34,032 nucleotides of DNA. Origin: Magnetococcales bacterium (lineage in GTDB: Bacteria; Pseudomonadota; Magnetococcia; Magnetococcales; JADFWT01). Location: contig JADFWT010000020.1 in NCBI GenBank assembly GCA_015233785.1, forward strand, positions 1 through 34,032, in the 5' to 3' direction. The notes under the pieces were generated by a model, which was not told where the DNA came from, searched no databases, and saw only the letters and a program-made list of their open reading frames with translations. Numbering within the stretch: the stretch's first letter is position 1; each line of letters starts with the position of its first letter. Shown here piece after piece: positions 7,848 to 16,541 of the stretch. Both the position numbers and the translations under genes were made by a program.

Positions 7848-10043
7848 ATGCCAACACCCAGCATCAATATTCAGCAACTCATCAATCTGGCGGTACATCA
7901 CCACCAATCCGGCGCGCTACCCCAGGCCCAGAGACTCTACCGGCAGGTTCTGGAGCACACCCCCAATCACTCGGACGCTCTGCATCTATTAGGGGTGATC
8001 GCCCAACAGCAGGGTCATCTAACAGAGGCTGAACCACTGATTCGCAAGGCTCTACTGGCCAATCCCAACCTCCCCGAAGCGCACAATAATCTCGGCACCA
8101 CCCTGCGTGATTTGGGCCGTCTTGAAGAGGCCATCGCCAGCTATCAACGGGCCGTAGCGCTCAATCCAGATATGATTACCGCCCATCTGATGATGGCCGG
8201 AGTCCATCTGCAACTCAACCAGAAGAGCGAGGGCATCGCCAGCCTCCAGGCAGTACTGGCACTGCAACCCAACCATGTGGATGCCCTCAACAATCTGGGC
8301 AATGTCCTCACCGAGCTGGAGCGGTACGACGAAGCCATTGCCCTCTATGATCGCGCTGTGGCCATTCAGCCCAACTACGCCAATGTCCACTACAATCGCG
8401 GCAACACGCTACGCTTGCAGAAACGCTTTGATGAGGCCATCGCCGGTTATGAACGGGCCTTGGAACTAAATCCCGCGCTATCTCAGGCGCTCAACAACAT
8501 TGGCCACGCCCACCTGCAACAGAAGCACTTCACCGAGGCGGTGCCCATTTTCCAAAGAGTTCTGCAGGTGCGCCCGGACGATCCCGGCCCCCTCAACAGC
8601 TTGGGCCATGCACTCACCGAGCTTGGCGCGCTGGATGAGGCGATCCCTGTTCTAGAGCGCGCCATTGCCGCCGACCCTACCTATCCCGAGGCCCACAGCA
8701 GCTTAGGCAACGCCTTAAAGCGCGTTGGACGCCTGAAAGAGGCGGTGGAGAGCTACGCCCGTGCTCTGACGCTGGGCAGCAGCTACGCCATGGTGAAGAA
8801 TCTGGTCAATGCGCTGCTCTATGTACCGGACATGAGCCCGGATGCGCGTTACGAACTGACCGCCCGACATATGGCCGCCTGCCTGCCCCCTGGAGACCCA
8901 CCGCCTCGTCCCGAGGTGCCTCTTGCACCCGGTGAACGTCTCCGCATCGGCTATCTGTCGTCCGACTTTCGCAACCATCCGGTGGGGCATAACATCTATC
9001 CGCTACTCTCCTCACACAATCACGAAAAATTTGAGATCTTTGCCTATGCCGAACTGGCCAAGGAGGATCAGCACACCCGCAAGATCAAACAGCACATGGA
9101 CCACTGGCGTCCCACACGGGGCCTGACCGATGATCAAGTGGCCGACATGGTCCGGGAAGATCGGATTCATATCATGGTCTATCTGGCGGGCCTGTTTGAT
9201 GAAAACCGTATTCTGGTCGCCGCCCGCCGTCCCGCCCCTGTACAGGTGAGTTTCCATAACGGCGCCTCCACCACTCTGGAGACCATGGACTACTGGCTCA
9301 CCGATTCAGTAATTCACCCACCCGGCGAGACGGTAGAACGGTTCAGCGAGACCCTTTGGCGACTGCCGGTATTCTACAGCTACCCACCTCTGGAGGGCGC
9401 GCCGGATGTGGGGCCTCTTCCTGCGGATCGCAATGGGTTCATCACCTTTGGTTCGTTCAACAACCCCACCAAGATCACCCCCCCCGTCGTGGCGCTCTGG
9501 GCAGACATTCTCAAGGCGGTTCCCGATGCACGTTTGATACTTAAGTATCATAAACAGTTCAAAGTTCAGGCGCTTGCAGATCGATTCCGCGAGCTGTTCC
9601 GGGAGCAAGGCATCGATCCTGCCCGGCTGACCATTCTGGGAGATAACGACAATCGGTTTGATCACCTCAACCACTACAACCAAGTCGATATTGCATTGGA
9701 TCCCTTTCCCTTCACCGGGGCCACCACCACCTTTCAGGCGCTATGGATGGGGGTGCCGGTAGTTTCGCTGATGGGAGATGGATTCATCGGACGCATGGCC
9801 GGAGATATTCTGGTGCACACGGGGTTGCCTGAGCTGACCGTTCACTCTGAAGAGGCGTATTTGGAGGTGGTGTTGGAGTTGGTTGGAGATTTGGAGCGGA
9901 TGAGGGAATTGCGGGAGGGGTTGCGGGAGGGGATTATTGCTTCGGATATTTGTGATTTTGTTGGGTTTACTCGGGGGGTGGAGGAGGGGTTTGTGGGGAT
10001 GTTAGCTTTTCATGGAGAGGAAACATTTGGCGTAAACGATTAG
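7848..10043 (+). CDS. TPR-repeat SPINDLY/O-GlcNAc-transferase-like protein, paralogue 3
   Basis: 731 residues starting 6 bases after the previous stop, so very likely co-transcribed and co-translated. About eight TPRs (~5-330) precede the GT41-like region: GYLSSDFRNHPVGHN, FHNGASTTLETMDYWLTD, FNNPTKITPPVVALW and DPFPFTGATTTFQALWMGVPVV. The His and Lys positions match functional OGT. This is the closest relative of the truncated copy at 171-1099 (shared ILVAA.RPAPVQVSFHNG and FITFGSFNN segments). The last ~55 codons switch to a strongly G/T-rich, C-poor composition, with G/T-ending codons unlike the rest of the gene. No U-tract terminator follows. Confidence 0.92.
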   Translation: MPTPSINIQQLINLAVHHHQSGALPQAQRLYRQVLEHTPNHSDALHLLGVIAQQQGHLTEAEPLIRKALLANPNLPEAHNNLGTTLRDLGRLEEAIASYQRAVALNPDMITAHLMMAGVHLQLNQKSEGIASLQAVLALQPNHVDALNNLGNVLTELERYDEAIALYDRAVAIQPNYANVHYNRGNTLRLQKRFDEAIAGYERALELNPALSQALNNIGHAHLQQKHFTEAVPIFQRVLQVRPDDPGPLNSLGHALTELGALDEAIPVLERAIAADPTYPEAHSSLGNALKRVGRLKEAVESYARALTLGSSYAMVKNLVNALLYVPDMSPDARYELTARHMAACLPPGDPPPRPEVPLAPGERLRIGYLSSDFRNHPVGHNIYPLLSSHNHEKFEIFAYAELAKEDQHTRKIKQHMDHWRPTRGLTDDQVADMVREDRIHIMVYLAGLFDENRILVAARRPAPVQVSFHNGASTTLETMDYWLTDSVIHPPGETVERFSETLWRLPVFYSYPPLEGAPDVGPLPADRNGFITFGSFNNPTKITPPVVALWADILKAVPDARLILKYHKQFKVQALADRFRELFREQGIDPARLTILGDNDNRFDHLNHYNQVDIALDPFPFTGATTTFQALWMGVPVVSLMGDGFIGRMAGDILVHTGLPELTVHSEEAYLEVVLELVGDLERMRELREGLREGIIASDICDFVGFTRGVEEGFVGMLAFHGEETFGVND
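9913..9932 (+). other. Canonical G-quadruplex motif inside the 3' end of paralogue 3
   Basis: Four G-runs of 3-4 bases with loops of 1, 4 and 1 bases (G3-A-G4-TTGC-G3-A-G4) on the coding strand fit the G3+N1-7 rule. A second G-dense stretch (G6, G2, G2, G4, G4) follows at about 9974-9999. Folding in mRNA or DNA is an inference. Confidence 0.5.
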
Positions 10044-10090
10044 ATCCACAGAATGCGGATAACGTAGTGTAACGATTTCAACTGGATTCA

Positions 10091-10393
10091 CTAAACTTTC
10101 ACCATACATTCAACAAATGCTTCCAGAAATCCAAATAGAGCAGCCATTAATAGAGCAATCATTAATAGAGCAATCATTAATAGAGCAATCATTAATAGAG
10201 CCAAAGAAAGTGACTGCTTCAGCATAAGCCAATAGACGCTACCTCCGGGGCACAAACACCCCCCATCATGCCCATCCTTCCGCACAACTACAGACCCTGA
10301 CCTCTGTTCCACCTCCACTAACACGCGCTTGCAAATAGCCTGGATGTTGTAACCACCCACACCCCACCCATCCACTTGGTCATGCCCGCCCAT
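10091..10393 (-). CDS. Possible small membrane protein with repeated hydrophobic pentads (doubtful)
   Basis: A 100-codon frame lies opposite the spacer between paralogue 3 and tolC. In its favour, AGGAAA is spaced 8 bases from its ATG, and the 15-bp tandem repeat (exactly five codons) is in frame, producing four ALLMI/ALLMA pentads that form one hydrophobic stretch (~62-87). Against it, the N-terminal 60 residues look like no known domain, codon use is mixed, and no clear promoter is visible. I cannot assign a family. Confidence 0.22.
   Translation of the reverse strand: MGGHDQVDGWGVGGYNIQAICKRVLVEVEQRSGSVVVRKDGHDGGCLCPGGSVYWLMLKQSLSLALLMIALLMIALLMIALLMAALFGFLEAFVECMVKV
10141..10200. repeat. 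Four-copy 15-bp tandem repeat
   Basis: Four direct repeats of caatcattaatagag; the first copy differs by two bases (cagccattaatagag). A partial fifth copy (aatagag) precedes the block. Each unit contains the palindrome ATTAAT. The unit length is not a whole number of helical turns, which makes a simple iteron role less likely. The block lies in the 504-bp spacer between the glycosyltransferase array and tolC; otherwise this spacer shows only an AT-rich patch (~10391-10445). Confidence 0.9.
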
Positions 10394-10547
10394 GATTTAA
10401 ATTTCCTATACAATTCATAACATTACAAAGAGAGGAACAATAATTGCTTCTCATGCATGTAAGAACGCGATATCTCGCTTGACCCCACGCTTGGCCCTCC
10501 CCTCCAGGACGGAGCGGTGTCCGGCGTGACAAAGGATCCGATTCACG

Positions 10548-13500
10548 GTGAAGCGCCTTTCTCCCCCTTGCGGCACTCTGGCCGCACCCCCATCCAGCCG
10601 CCATCAGGCGGAGGATGAGAGGCGCGCACCATCCACCACGCCCCCATTATCCCCCACTCTGGCCCGACTTACGCTGTTTCTGGGTCTGAGCTGCCTTGCA
10701 CTCCCGAACGCCTTGGAGGCCCAAACCCTCCACGAAGCCGTGATGACCTCTATTCAGACACACCCCACCGTGCTGGCGGCTCAAGAGGAAGAACGGGTTC
10801 TGCGGCAACGGGTATTTCAGGCCTATGCGGGCTATCTTCCGACGGTGGATTTCACCATCTCTCGGGGACAGGAGCGCTCCCGACGGGATTCCCTGTCTGC
10901 CGCCCCTACCCGCTTTCACGCCATGACGGTGGGTCAGGCCGGATTAACCCTTAGCCAACCGCTATTCGATGGCTTTCAGACCAAGCATGACGTGGAGAAA
11001 GCCAGAGCCAACCATGCCGCGCTGAAACATGATGTGCAGTACGCCATGGAGCGCATCACCCTGGAGACGGTGGAGTCCTACATTGAGACCCTGCGGGCCG
11101 ACGAACGACTTAAGCTTCTCGGAGAGAACATCCGCCGCTTTGAGGATATCCACCAAAAGATGGGCGAAATGCTGGAGATAGGCACCGTCACCACGGTGGA
11201 TGTCCGGCAGGCCAAAAGCCGCCTGGATCTGGCCCGCTCCGATTTCGAGGGGAGCCGTGGCGTGTTACAAACGGCGGTGGATCGCTTTAATACCGCCGTC
11301 GGGCAGTCGCCCTCCGAGCTGACGCCGCCGGAAATCACCAGCACCATCCTCCCGTCCTCCCTGGATGAGGCCGTCAACATCGCCATGGAGCACCATCCGA
11401 CGCTCCTGTCGGCTCAGGCGACACTGGACGGCAAACGGGCAGACCGTAAGAGCGGCCTATCGGCCTTTCTGCCAACCGTGGATCTCGACCTGGAGTGGCA
11501 GAAGAGTGACAACAGTAGCGGCTCCAAAAGCCATCTCCAAACCGGCAGCGCCATGGTCAGTCTCAGCTACAACCTGTTTAACGGTTGGTCGGACATCTCC
11601 CAGCATAAGGAGAACATCAAACTGGTAGATCAATCCCGGCGCCAGCTGGAGGAGTCCCAACGCACCGTCATCAATGGCGTGCGCAACGCCTGGCAGGCCA
11701 TGGAGACCGCTAAAAACCGTATGACGCACCTCAAGAGCTATATCGAGGTCAACCGCTCGGTAACCGCCTCCTACCACGAGCAGTTCTTGCTGGGTGAACG
11801 GACGCTGCTGGATGTGCTCAATTCGGAGAATGAGCTCTCCACCTCGCGCATCTCCATGGTGGATGAGAAGTACAACCATCTTCTCAGTCTCTTTCGGCTG
11901 CTGAACAGCATGGGCATCCTGCTGGAGACCATGATCGGTGGAGAGGTGATCAAACCGGCCACCGACACGCCTCCTTCCAACAGGCCATCCATGGATGGTC
12001 CCACTGGTCCGCGCCCAACCACGCCTCAGGTAACCCCCAAGCTTCTGCCTACCACCTCTGCTTCCTTGTCAAAGGATGTCAACGGCTTGGCGAATCGCCA
12101 GGAGGAGCTGGCCGAAATCTATCCACTGCCACTTGGACCGCGCATGGAGGCTCTCAAAGAGCGGCCGCCCGCCAAGCGGGAGCGTCTGCGCGTCGAGGCC
12201 GAAAAACACCGCGCCAAACAGCAGCCTCACACGCCAATCCTTACCAGCGGGGATGGCGATGGAGAGATGCCATCCACACCCGCCTCCCTGACATTGCATG
12301 AGGAGGCTTCATGGGATCTGGAGATACCGCTCTCCCTAAGCCCGGACCTGGAGCCGATCAGCGCCCTGCCTGCTCTAAACAACGCCTCTGTCACCGGCAC
12401 CTCCGGCGGCCGGGGCGAACGCGTCTCGCCCATGAACACAACCAGTGAGGCGGTCACTGAGACAACGGCACAATTGGAAGCAGAACCGCGAAGGGCCAAC
12501 CATGGCTGGGAGAACCTCCCTGAAGCGCCGACCTCTGCGCCATCCAACGCATCCGGGCCGGAGGATGTGGCGCTCTCCCATCCTATCCAGACACCTCAGA
12601 GCGTCGAACCGCCCCCTGCTGTTGCAGATCGGCAGTTACTGACCCGCAACCGCCCCCTATCCATGCCTACCACCCCCATGAGCAATGCCATCCGCTCCAT
12701 GGGTATTCCGGGCCGGAAATCGGCGCAAATCGTCGCAGCACCCGACGTCCCTTTTCAGGAGAATCCACCTAACATAGCGCCTACCGCCACCGAAGAGAGA
12801 CGCCAAACTCCCCAAAATTCCGCCCAACACGTCGCCTTGGATGCACCCTCTCGCGTGGAGTTGGAGCCGGTGATCAACGCCGTGCGCGCCCCCGCCTCCG
12901 AGCATCAGAAGAGCCCTGAGAGCCGTAATCCCCGCATGGCCATATCGGCAGAATCAAATCCTCAATCCTCCGTCACGCCCTCCCATATCAATACGTCGCT
13001 GGAGCCGCGCACGGACCTTCCAGATGGCTATACCGTTCACCTCACCACGCTGCCGCCCGGTGCCAAGGAGGAGGCCGACGATCTGGTCTCTACGCTGATG
13101 TTCTTCGGCATTCCCGCCCTGGAGGTGATCACACCCATGGAGAAGGGCGGCATCGGTATCGGCGTTGCGGCTGGACCCTTTACCCGGCGGCAACAGGCTC
13201 AAAGACTCATGGAAAGCCTGCGTCTGAGCGGCAATCCCTTCCCCAAAATGAAGTCATTTGGTATCGGTGTCAGTCAGCATGCCGAACAAGAGCCGCCCTA
13301 CGCCTCTATCACAGCGCCCAAAAGAACACCCAATACAGTCACGACACCCCCTATCAGCGACCCGCACCGCTATTCGGTGCAAGTGGCATCCTTCCCACTG
13401 GAGCAGTCCAAGCAGGCCTTGGCACTGCTCACCAAGCTGAGATTCAAAGGGTATCCGGCGATTTTAAAGGTATGGAGACGGGACGGGGTGGAACAGTTAC

Positions 13501-13664
13501 GCGTGTTGGTCGGCCCTTATGACGGGCTGACGGAAGCCAAAACGGCCTATCGTAAGATCGCCGGAAAGAAGAGAAACGTCTCGGAGATGGGACTGATACG
13601 ACATCGAACTCCCAAAACACCCAAGCCGGCCCAAAGGGTCGCTATGATGGACGGTAAAGGGTGA
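10548..13664 (+). CDS. TolC-family outer-membrane channel with two C-terminal SPOR domains
   Basis: 1038 residues, about twice the usual TolC length. The GTG start at 10548 follows AAAGGA at 10531. A long Pro-rich N-region precedes a signal-type helix at ~37-56 (LARLTLFLGLSCLALPNALEAQ), with likely cleavage after LEA. Residues ~58-470 are two outer-membrane efflux protein (OEP) repeats typical of type I secretion TolC (…TLHEAVMTSIQTHPTVLAAQ…, …LDEAVNIAMEHHPTLLSAQ…, LLGERTLLDVLNSENEL). Residues ~475-820 are a low-complexity Pro/Ser/Thr/Ala/Glu linker. Then come two SPOR-like units: ~825-905 (YTVHLTTLPPG…IGIGVAAGPFTRRQQAQRL, more divergent) and ~940-1020 (YSVQVASFPLEQSKQAL…LRVLVGPYDGLTEAKTAY, canonical). 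SPOR domains bind denuded septal peptidoglycan, so the periplasmic C-terminus probably tethers the channel to the cell wall. Probable partners are the adaptor and ABC proteins at 24678-31221. Confidence 0.9.
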   Translation: MKRLSPPCGTLAAPPSSRHQAEDERRAPSTTPPLSPTLARLTLFLGLSCLALPNALEAQTLHEAVMTSIQTHPTVLAAQEEERVLRQRVFQAYAGYLPTVDFTISRGQERSRRDSLSAAPTRFHAMTVGQAGLTLSQPLFDGFQTKHDVEKARANHAALKHDVQYAMERITLETVESYIETLRADERLKLLGENIRRFEDIHQKMGEMLEIGTVTTVDVRQAKSRLDLARSDFEGSRGVLQTAVDRFNTAVGQSPSELTPPEITSTILPSSLDEAVNIAMEHHPTLLSAQATLDGKRADRKSGLSAFLPTVDLDLEWQKSDNSSGSKSHLQTGSAMVSLSYNLFNGWSDISQHKENIKLVDQSRRQLEESQRTVINGVRNAWQAMETAKNRMTHLKSYIEVNRSVTASYHEQFLLGERTLLDVLNSENELSTSRISMVDEKYNHLLSLFRLLNSMGILLETMIGGEVIKPATDTPPSNRPSMDGPTGPRPTTPQVTPKLLPTTSASLSKDVNGLANRQEELAEIYPLPLGPRMEALKERPPAKRERLRVEAEKHRAKQQPHTPILTSGDGDGEMPSTPASLTLHEEASWDLEIPLSLSPDLEPISALPALNNASVTGTSGGRGERVSPMNTTSEAVTETTAQLEAEPRRANHGWENLPEAPTSAPSNASGPEDVALSHPIQTPQSVEPPPAVADRQLLTRNRPLSMPTTPMSNAIRSMGIPGRKSAQIVAAPDVPFQENPPNIAPTATEERRQTPQNSAQHVALDAPSRVELEPVINAVRAPASEHQKSPESRNPRMAISAESNPQSSVTPSHINTSLEPRTDLPDGYTVHLTTLPPGAKEEADDLVSTLMFFGIPALEVITPMEKGGIGIGVAAGPFTRRQQAQRLMESLRLSGNPFPKMKSFGIGVSQHAEQEPPYASITAPKRTPNTVTTPPISDPHRYSVQVASFPLEQSKQALALLTKLRFKGYPAILKVWRRDGVEQLRVLVGPYDGLTEAKTAYRKIAGKKRNVSEMGLIRHRTPKTPKPAQRVAMMDGKG

Positions 13665-13677
13665 TGTTCACCTTGCC

Positions 13678-15645
13678 TCAGACTGAATCCAACCCATACT
13701 TATCCCCATAGCCCCGTGGCGTCACCATGCGCCCATGACGAACAAAGCTACGGCTATTGCCGATCAGCACCGTGGTCTGCATCCCCACGTCGCACTCGGC
13801 CAATGTGCCAAGTGTGGCCAACACCAAGGTCTCTCTCGTGCGGCCTGCCGCTGTTACGACGGCCACCGGTGTCTCCGGCTGGCGATGGCTCAGAAAAATC
13901 TCCACCGCCCGTAGCAGATGGGTCACCCGTTTACGGCTTTTTGGATTGTAGAGAGCTGTGACAAAATCGGCCTGAGCGGCGGCTTCCAAACGCGCCTCAA
14001 TCACCCCCCACGGGGTGAGCAGGTCCGACAGTGAAACCGCACAAAAATCATGGGTTAACGGGGCTCCAGCCAGGGAGGCGCAGGCACTCAGGGCCGTCAC
14101 ACCGGGAATCACCATCACCGGTGGCCCGTTATCCGGGCTCCATCCCGCTTCAAACAGCACCTCGTAGGCCAGCCCAGCCATACCGTAAATCCCCGCATCC
14201 CCAGAGGAGATCAACGCCACCCGCTGCCCGTTCAACGCCCGGCGACACGCATCGCCACATCGCTCTACTTCACCACGCATGCCGCTGGCAGCGGTCTCTT
14301 TGCCCACCAGCATGGGCGCAATTAGATCCAGATAGGTCTTATACCCCACCACCACATCCGCCCGATGAATGGCATCCCGAGCACGGGCGGTCATATTCCA
14401 GGCATCACCGGGACCGATGCCGACAATGGCCAATTCACCACCCGTTTGAAAAGCCGTTTCTGATGATGACCCTTCGGATGCCGATGCAACCCCCTTCTCA
14501 CCCCGAATGCGGGCCATGGAGACCGTGGCATTCTTACCATCCGGCCCCTTGAAACGATATTTCTCCACCAGAAGATCGTCCAGACCGCCCCCAGCCTCCA
14601 ATAACGCTGCAGCTTCAGAGACCGAGGGGGTTCCCATATATTTGAGCACCGTCTCAGAAGGGTTGGGAACCGTCACCTTTGCCAACGCTGCGGCAGGATA
14701 GAGCGAGAGATCCAGATCCCGCTCCAGGGCCAATTGACGCATACAGGGTTCGTTCTTCTTGCGATCGATCGTGGTGAAGGCCTGCACATCCTCCATCAAC
14801 AGCCGGGCCGAGGCCAGCCCGCCGCGCAACGCCCCGACCATGGTGTCGAAACAGGCCCCACGATCACATCCTAACCCCACGGCCAAAGGCGCTCCCTGAC
14901 CTTTGGGTGGCTGATAACACACCAGCCGCCCGGCCCAGCGCTCTGCCAACTCCGGCCCTACTGGATCACGACTGATGAGCAGCAGTGCCTGATAGTGGGT
15001 CGGGTCGGCAGATTCCACCTGGGCCAGAGTGGTGATGTTGGCAGGAAACGGCTCAAAGGCCCGTCGCCAGGAACGACTACCATGACTCTGTACCAACGCC
15101 ACAGGATCTCCATTTACCAGCAGAGCCGCCACACGTTTCAATATCTCCGGCTCACCCTCTACTCGCCAACCCAACGACTGCCCCAGCACATCCACCGGAA
15201 GGGTTCCAGAGCTGTCTGTCGCGGTGGATATGACCGGCGCAGCCCCCAGTAGCTCGGCCACCTGCCGGGCCAGATCATTGGCACCGCCCACATGCCCCGA
15301 TAGAAGCGGAATGACAAACCCACCCCCCTCATCCAGTGCCAATACCGCCGGATCCTGACGCTTGTCCCGCAGATGGGGAGCGATGAGCCGCGTCACCGCA
15401 CCAGCCGAGAGAAACAAAACCAGTGCCCCATACCTCTGGAACCAATCCGGCATGTGGTCCCGCAATGGTTTGTCAAATGGGATAAAACGCACCCCCGAAG
15501 CATCCACTGTTTGATGATGAGGACGCATGGCAAACAGATCCACCTCGCCCTCCCAGAGGCGCGCCAAAGAAACCGCACGGGAAACACCACGCTTGGTGAT
15601 GGCAATAAGGGCTATACGCCGAGGACGCGATGCAGAAGAAATCAT
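13678..15645 (-). CDS. cbiG-cobJ: CbiG-CobJ fusion: cobalt-precorrin-5A hydrolase + precorrin-3B C17-methyltransferase
   Basis: 655 residues. The N-terminal ~380 residues are CbiG, which opens the ring lactone of cobalt-precorrin-5A with loss of acetaldehyde: N-domain ALVLFLSAGAVTRLIAPHL and LLSGHVGGANDLA, then the CobE-like C-domain AVGLGCDRGACFD and KVTVPNPSETVLKYMGTPSVSEAAAL. From ~400 a CobJ/CbiH methyltransferase follows: GIGPGDAWNMTARARDAI, ISSGDAGIYGMAG, VIPGVTALSACASLAGAPLTHDFCAVSLSD and LYNPKSRKR. It uses SAM to methylate C17 with ring contraction. Both belong to corrin-ring synthesis in the cytoplasm. The fusion is joined by a ~15-residue Ser/Glu-rich linker. The gene is convergent with tolC, only 13 bases apart. 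No strong RBS is visible before the ATG. It is the last gene of the minus-strand run that starts at cobL, 106 bases after cbiL. CbiG marks the early-cobalt route. Confidence 0.93.
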   Translation of the reverse strand: MISSASRPRRIALIAITKRGVSRAVSLARLWEGEVDLFAMRPHHQTVDASGVRFIPFDKPLRDHMPDWFQRYGALVLFLSAGAVTRLIAPHLRDKRQDPAVLALDEGGGFVIPLLSGHVGGANDLARQVAELLGAAPVISTATDSSGTLPVDVLGQSLGWRVEGEPEILKRVAALLVNGDPVALVQSHGSRSWRRAFEPFPANITTLAQVESADPTHYQALLLISRDPVGPELAERWAGRLVCYQPPKGQGAPLAVGLGCDRGACFDTMVGALRGGLASARLLMEDVQAFTTIDRKKNEPCMRQLALERDLDLSLYPAAALAKVTVPNPSETVLKYMGTPSVSEAAALLEAGGGLDDLLVEKYRFKGPDGKNATVSMARIRGEKGVASASEGSSSETAFQTGGELAIVGIGPGDAWNMTARARDAIHRADVVVGYKTYLDLIAPMLVGKETAASGMRGEVERCGDACRRALNGQRVALISSGDAGIYGMAGLAYEVLFEAGWSPDNGPPVMVIPGVTALSACASLAGAPLTHDFCAVSLSDLLTPWGVIEARLEAAAQADFVTALYNPKSRKRVTHLLRAVEIFLSHRQPETPVAVVTAAGRTRETLVLATLGTLAECDVGMQTTVLIGNSRSFVRHGRMVTPRGYGDKYGLDSV

Positions 15646-15737
15646 AGGGTTTCTTTACTATCCGTAACTATTTCCGAAAAAGAAATCATAGCGAAAACAT
15701 TTTACTGTATTACCCTGAAACAATACCGAATCGCGAC

Positions 15738-15753
15738 GATTTCCAAGGAAATC
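15738..15753. repeat. Palindrome and repeated GAAATCAT motif between cbiL and cbiG-cobJ
   Basis: GATTTCC-AA-GGAAATC forms a 7-bp inverted repeat at the cbiL stop codon. The octamer GAAATCAT occurs three times close by (starting near 15638, 15682 and 15748). The spacer 15646-15751 is clearly more AT-rich than its flanks. No U-tract follows on either strand, so it is not a terminator; an operator or RNA processing site is possible. Confidence 0.4.
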
Positions 15754-16498
15754 ATTGTGCAGGATGACTCCTGATGATCAGCAGCGACAGGTAATGAACC
15801 CGCTCACCGCGCAGGGTGGACACATCGGTCACCACCCGCTGTTCCGGGGCCCCGACACGCTCCACAAAGATGGCTCGCTCCAGCAGAGCACGCTGCTCAA
15901 GAAGAGCGATCAGCTCATCCAACACCGGACGCACTTTGAGCAGCACGACGGTCTGAAACATCTCCAGCAGTTGATCCAGTCGCGCCACCGCCGAAGGGGC
16001 GGCGTGAATCGCCAAGGATCCCTCCCCTTCGGCCAACGGAATACCCGCCAACGCCGCCGAGGCGTTGGGCGATGAGACGCCGGGAATCACCTCAATCTCA
16101 ATGGAGGGATCCAGGGCTCTTACATACTGGGCCAGATAGCCGAAAGTGGCAAAAAATGACGCATCCCCCTCCACCAGAAACGCCACATCCTCCCCACCAC
16201 GCAGACGGGGAATCACCGCTTCAGCCGCCGCCTGCCAACTGGACGCCAGCCGGGCCGGATCGCGCACCATGGGAAAATCCAACGCCAGGGAGCCTTCCGG
16301 CGGCTGCAATCCTGCCCGTTTGGCAATGGCCAGGGCATACCCTTCCAGATTCTTGCGACTTACCGGCCAGGCCCAGCAGGGGCTGTTCTCCAGTGCATCC
16401 CACGCCGCACGCGTTATCCAGCCTGGATCACCAGGCCCCAAACTGGCACCGATCAGCCGACCGACGCGCCCTGCTTGATACCCCTTTTCACCACGCAC
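15752..16498 (-). CDS. cbiL: Precorrin-2 / cobalt-factor II C20-methyltransferase
   Basis: 248 residues of the CobI/CbiL family, which uses SAM to methylate C20 of the early corrin intermediate. Seen in sequence: the N-terminal GASLGPGDPGWITRAAWDAL (SAM-binding loop of tetrapyrrole methylases), FLVEGDASFFATFGYLAQ, and IEVIPGVSSPNASAALAGIPLAEGEGSLAIH, typical of C20 methyltransferases. Length is normal. The GTG start at 16498 has GAGGAG spaced 8 bases. It lies 43 bases after the acetyltransferase gene and upstream of cbiG-cobJ on the same strand, giving a run cobL, GNAT, cbiL, cbiG-cobJ. Whether it accepts the metal-free or cobalt-bound substrate is not visible in the sequence. CbiG next door suggests the cobalt-bound form, hence the symbol cbiL rather than cobI. 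Confidence 0.93.
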   Translation of the reverse strand: MRGEKGYQAGRVGRLIGASLGPGDPGWITRAAWDALENSPCWAWPVSRKNLEGYALAIAKRAGLQPPEGSLALDFPMVRDPARLASSWQAAAEAVIPRLRGGEDVAFLVEGDASFFATFGYLAQYVRALDPSIEIEVIPGVSSPNASAALAGIPLAEGEGSLAIHAAPSAVARLDQLLEMFQTVVLLKVRPVLDELIALLEQRALLERAIFVERVGAPEQRVVTDVSTLRGERVHYLSLLIIRSHPAQ

Positions 16499-16541
16499 GC
16501 TTTGATCTCCTCATGTGGAATACACCATCGCTCAGATGGCG

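Noticed and set aside
10141-10200. CRISPR array
   Set aside because: The 15-bp units are directly adjacent with no spacers, and no cas gene is present.
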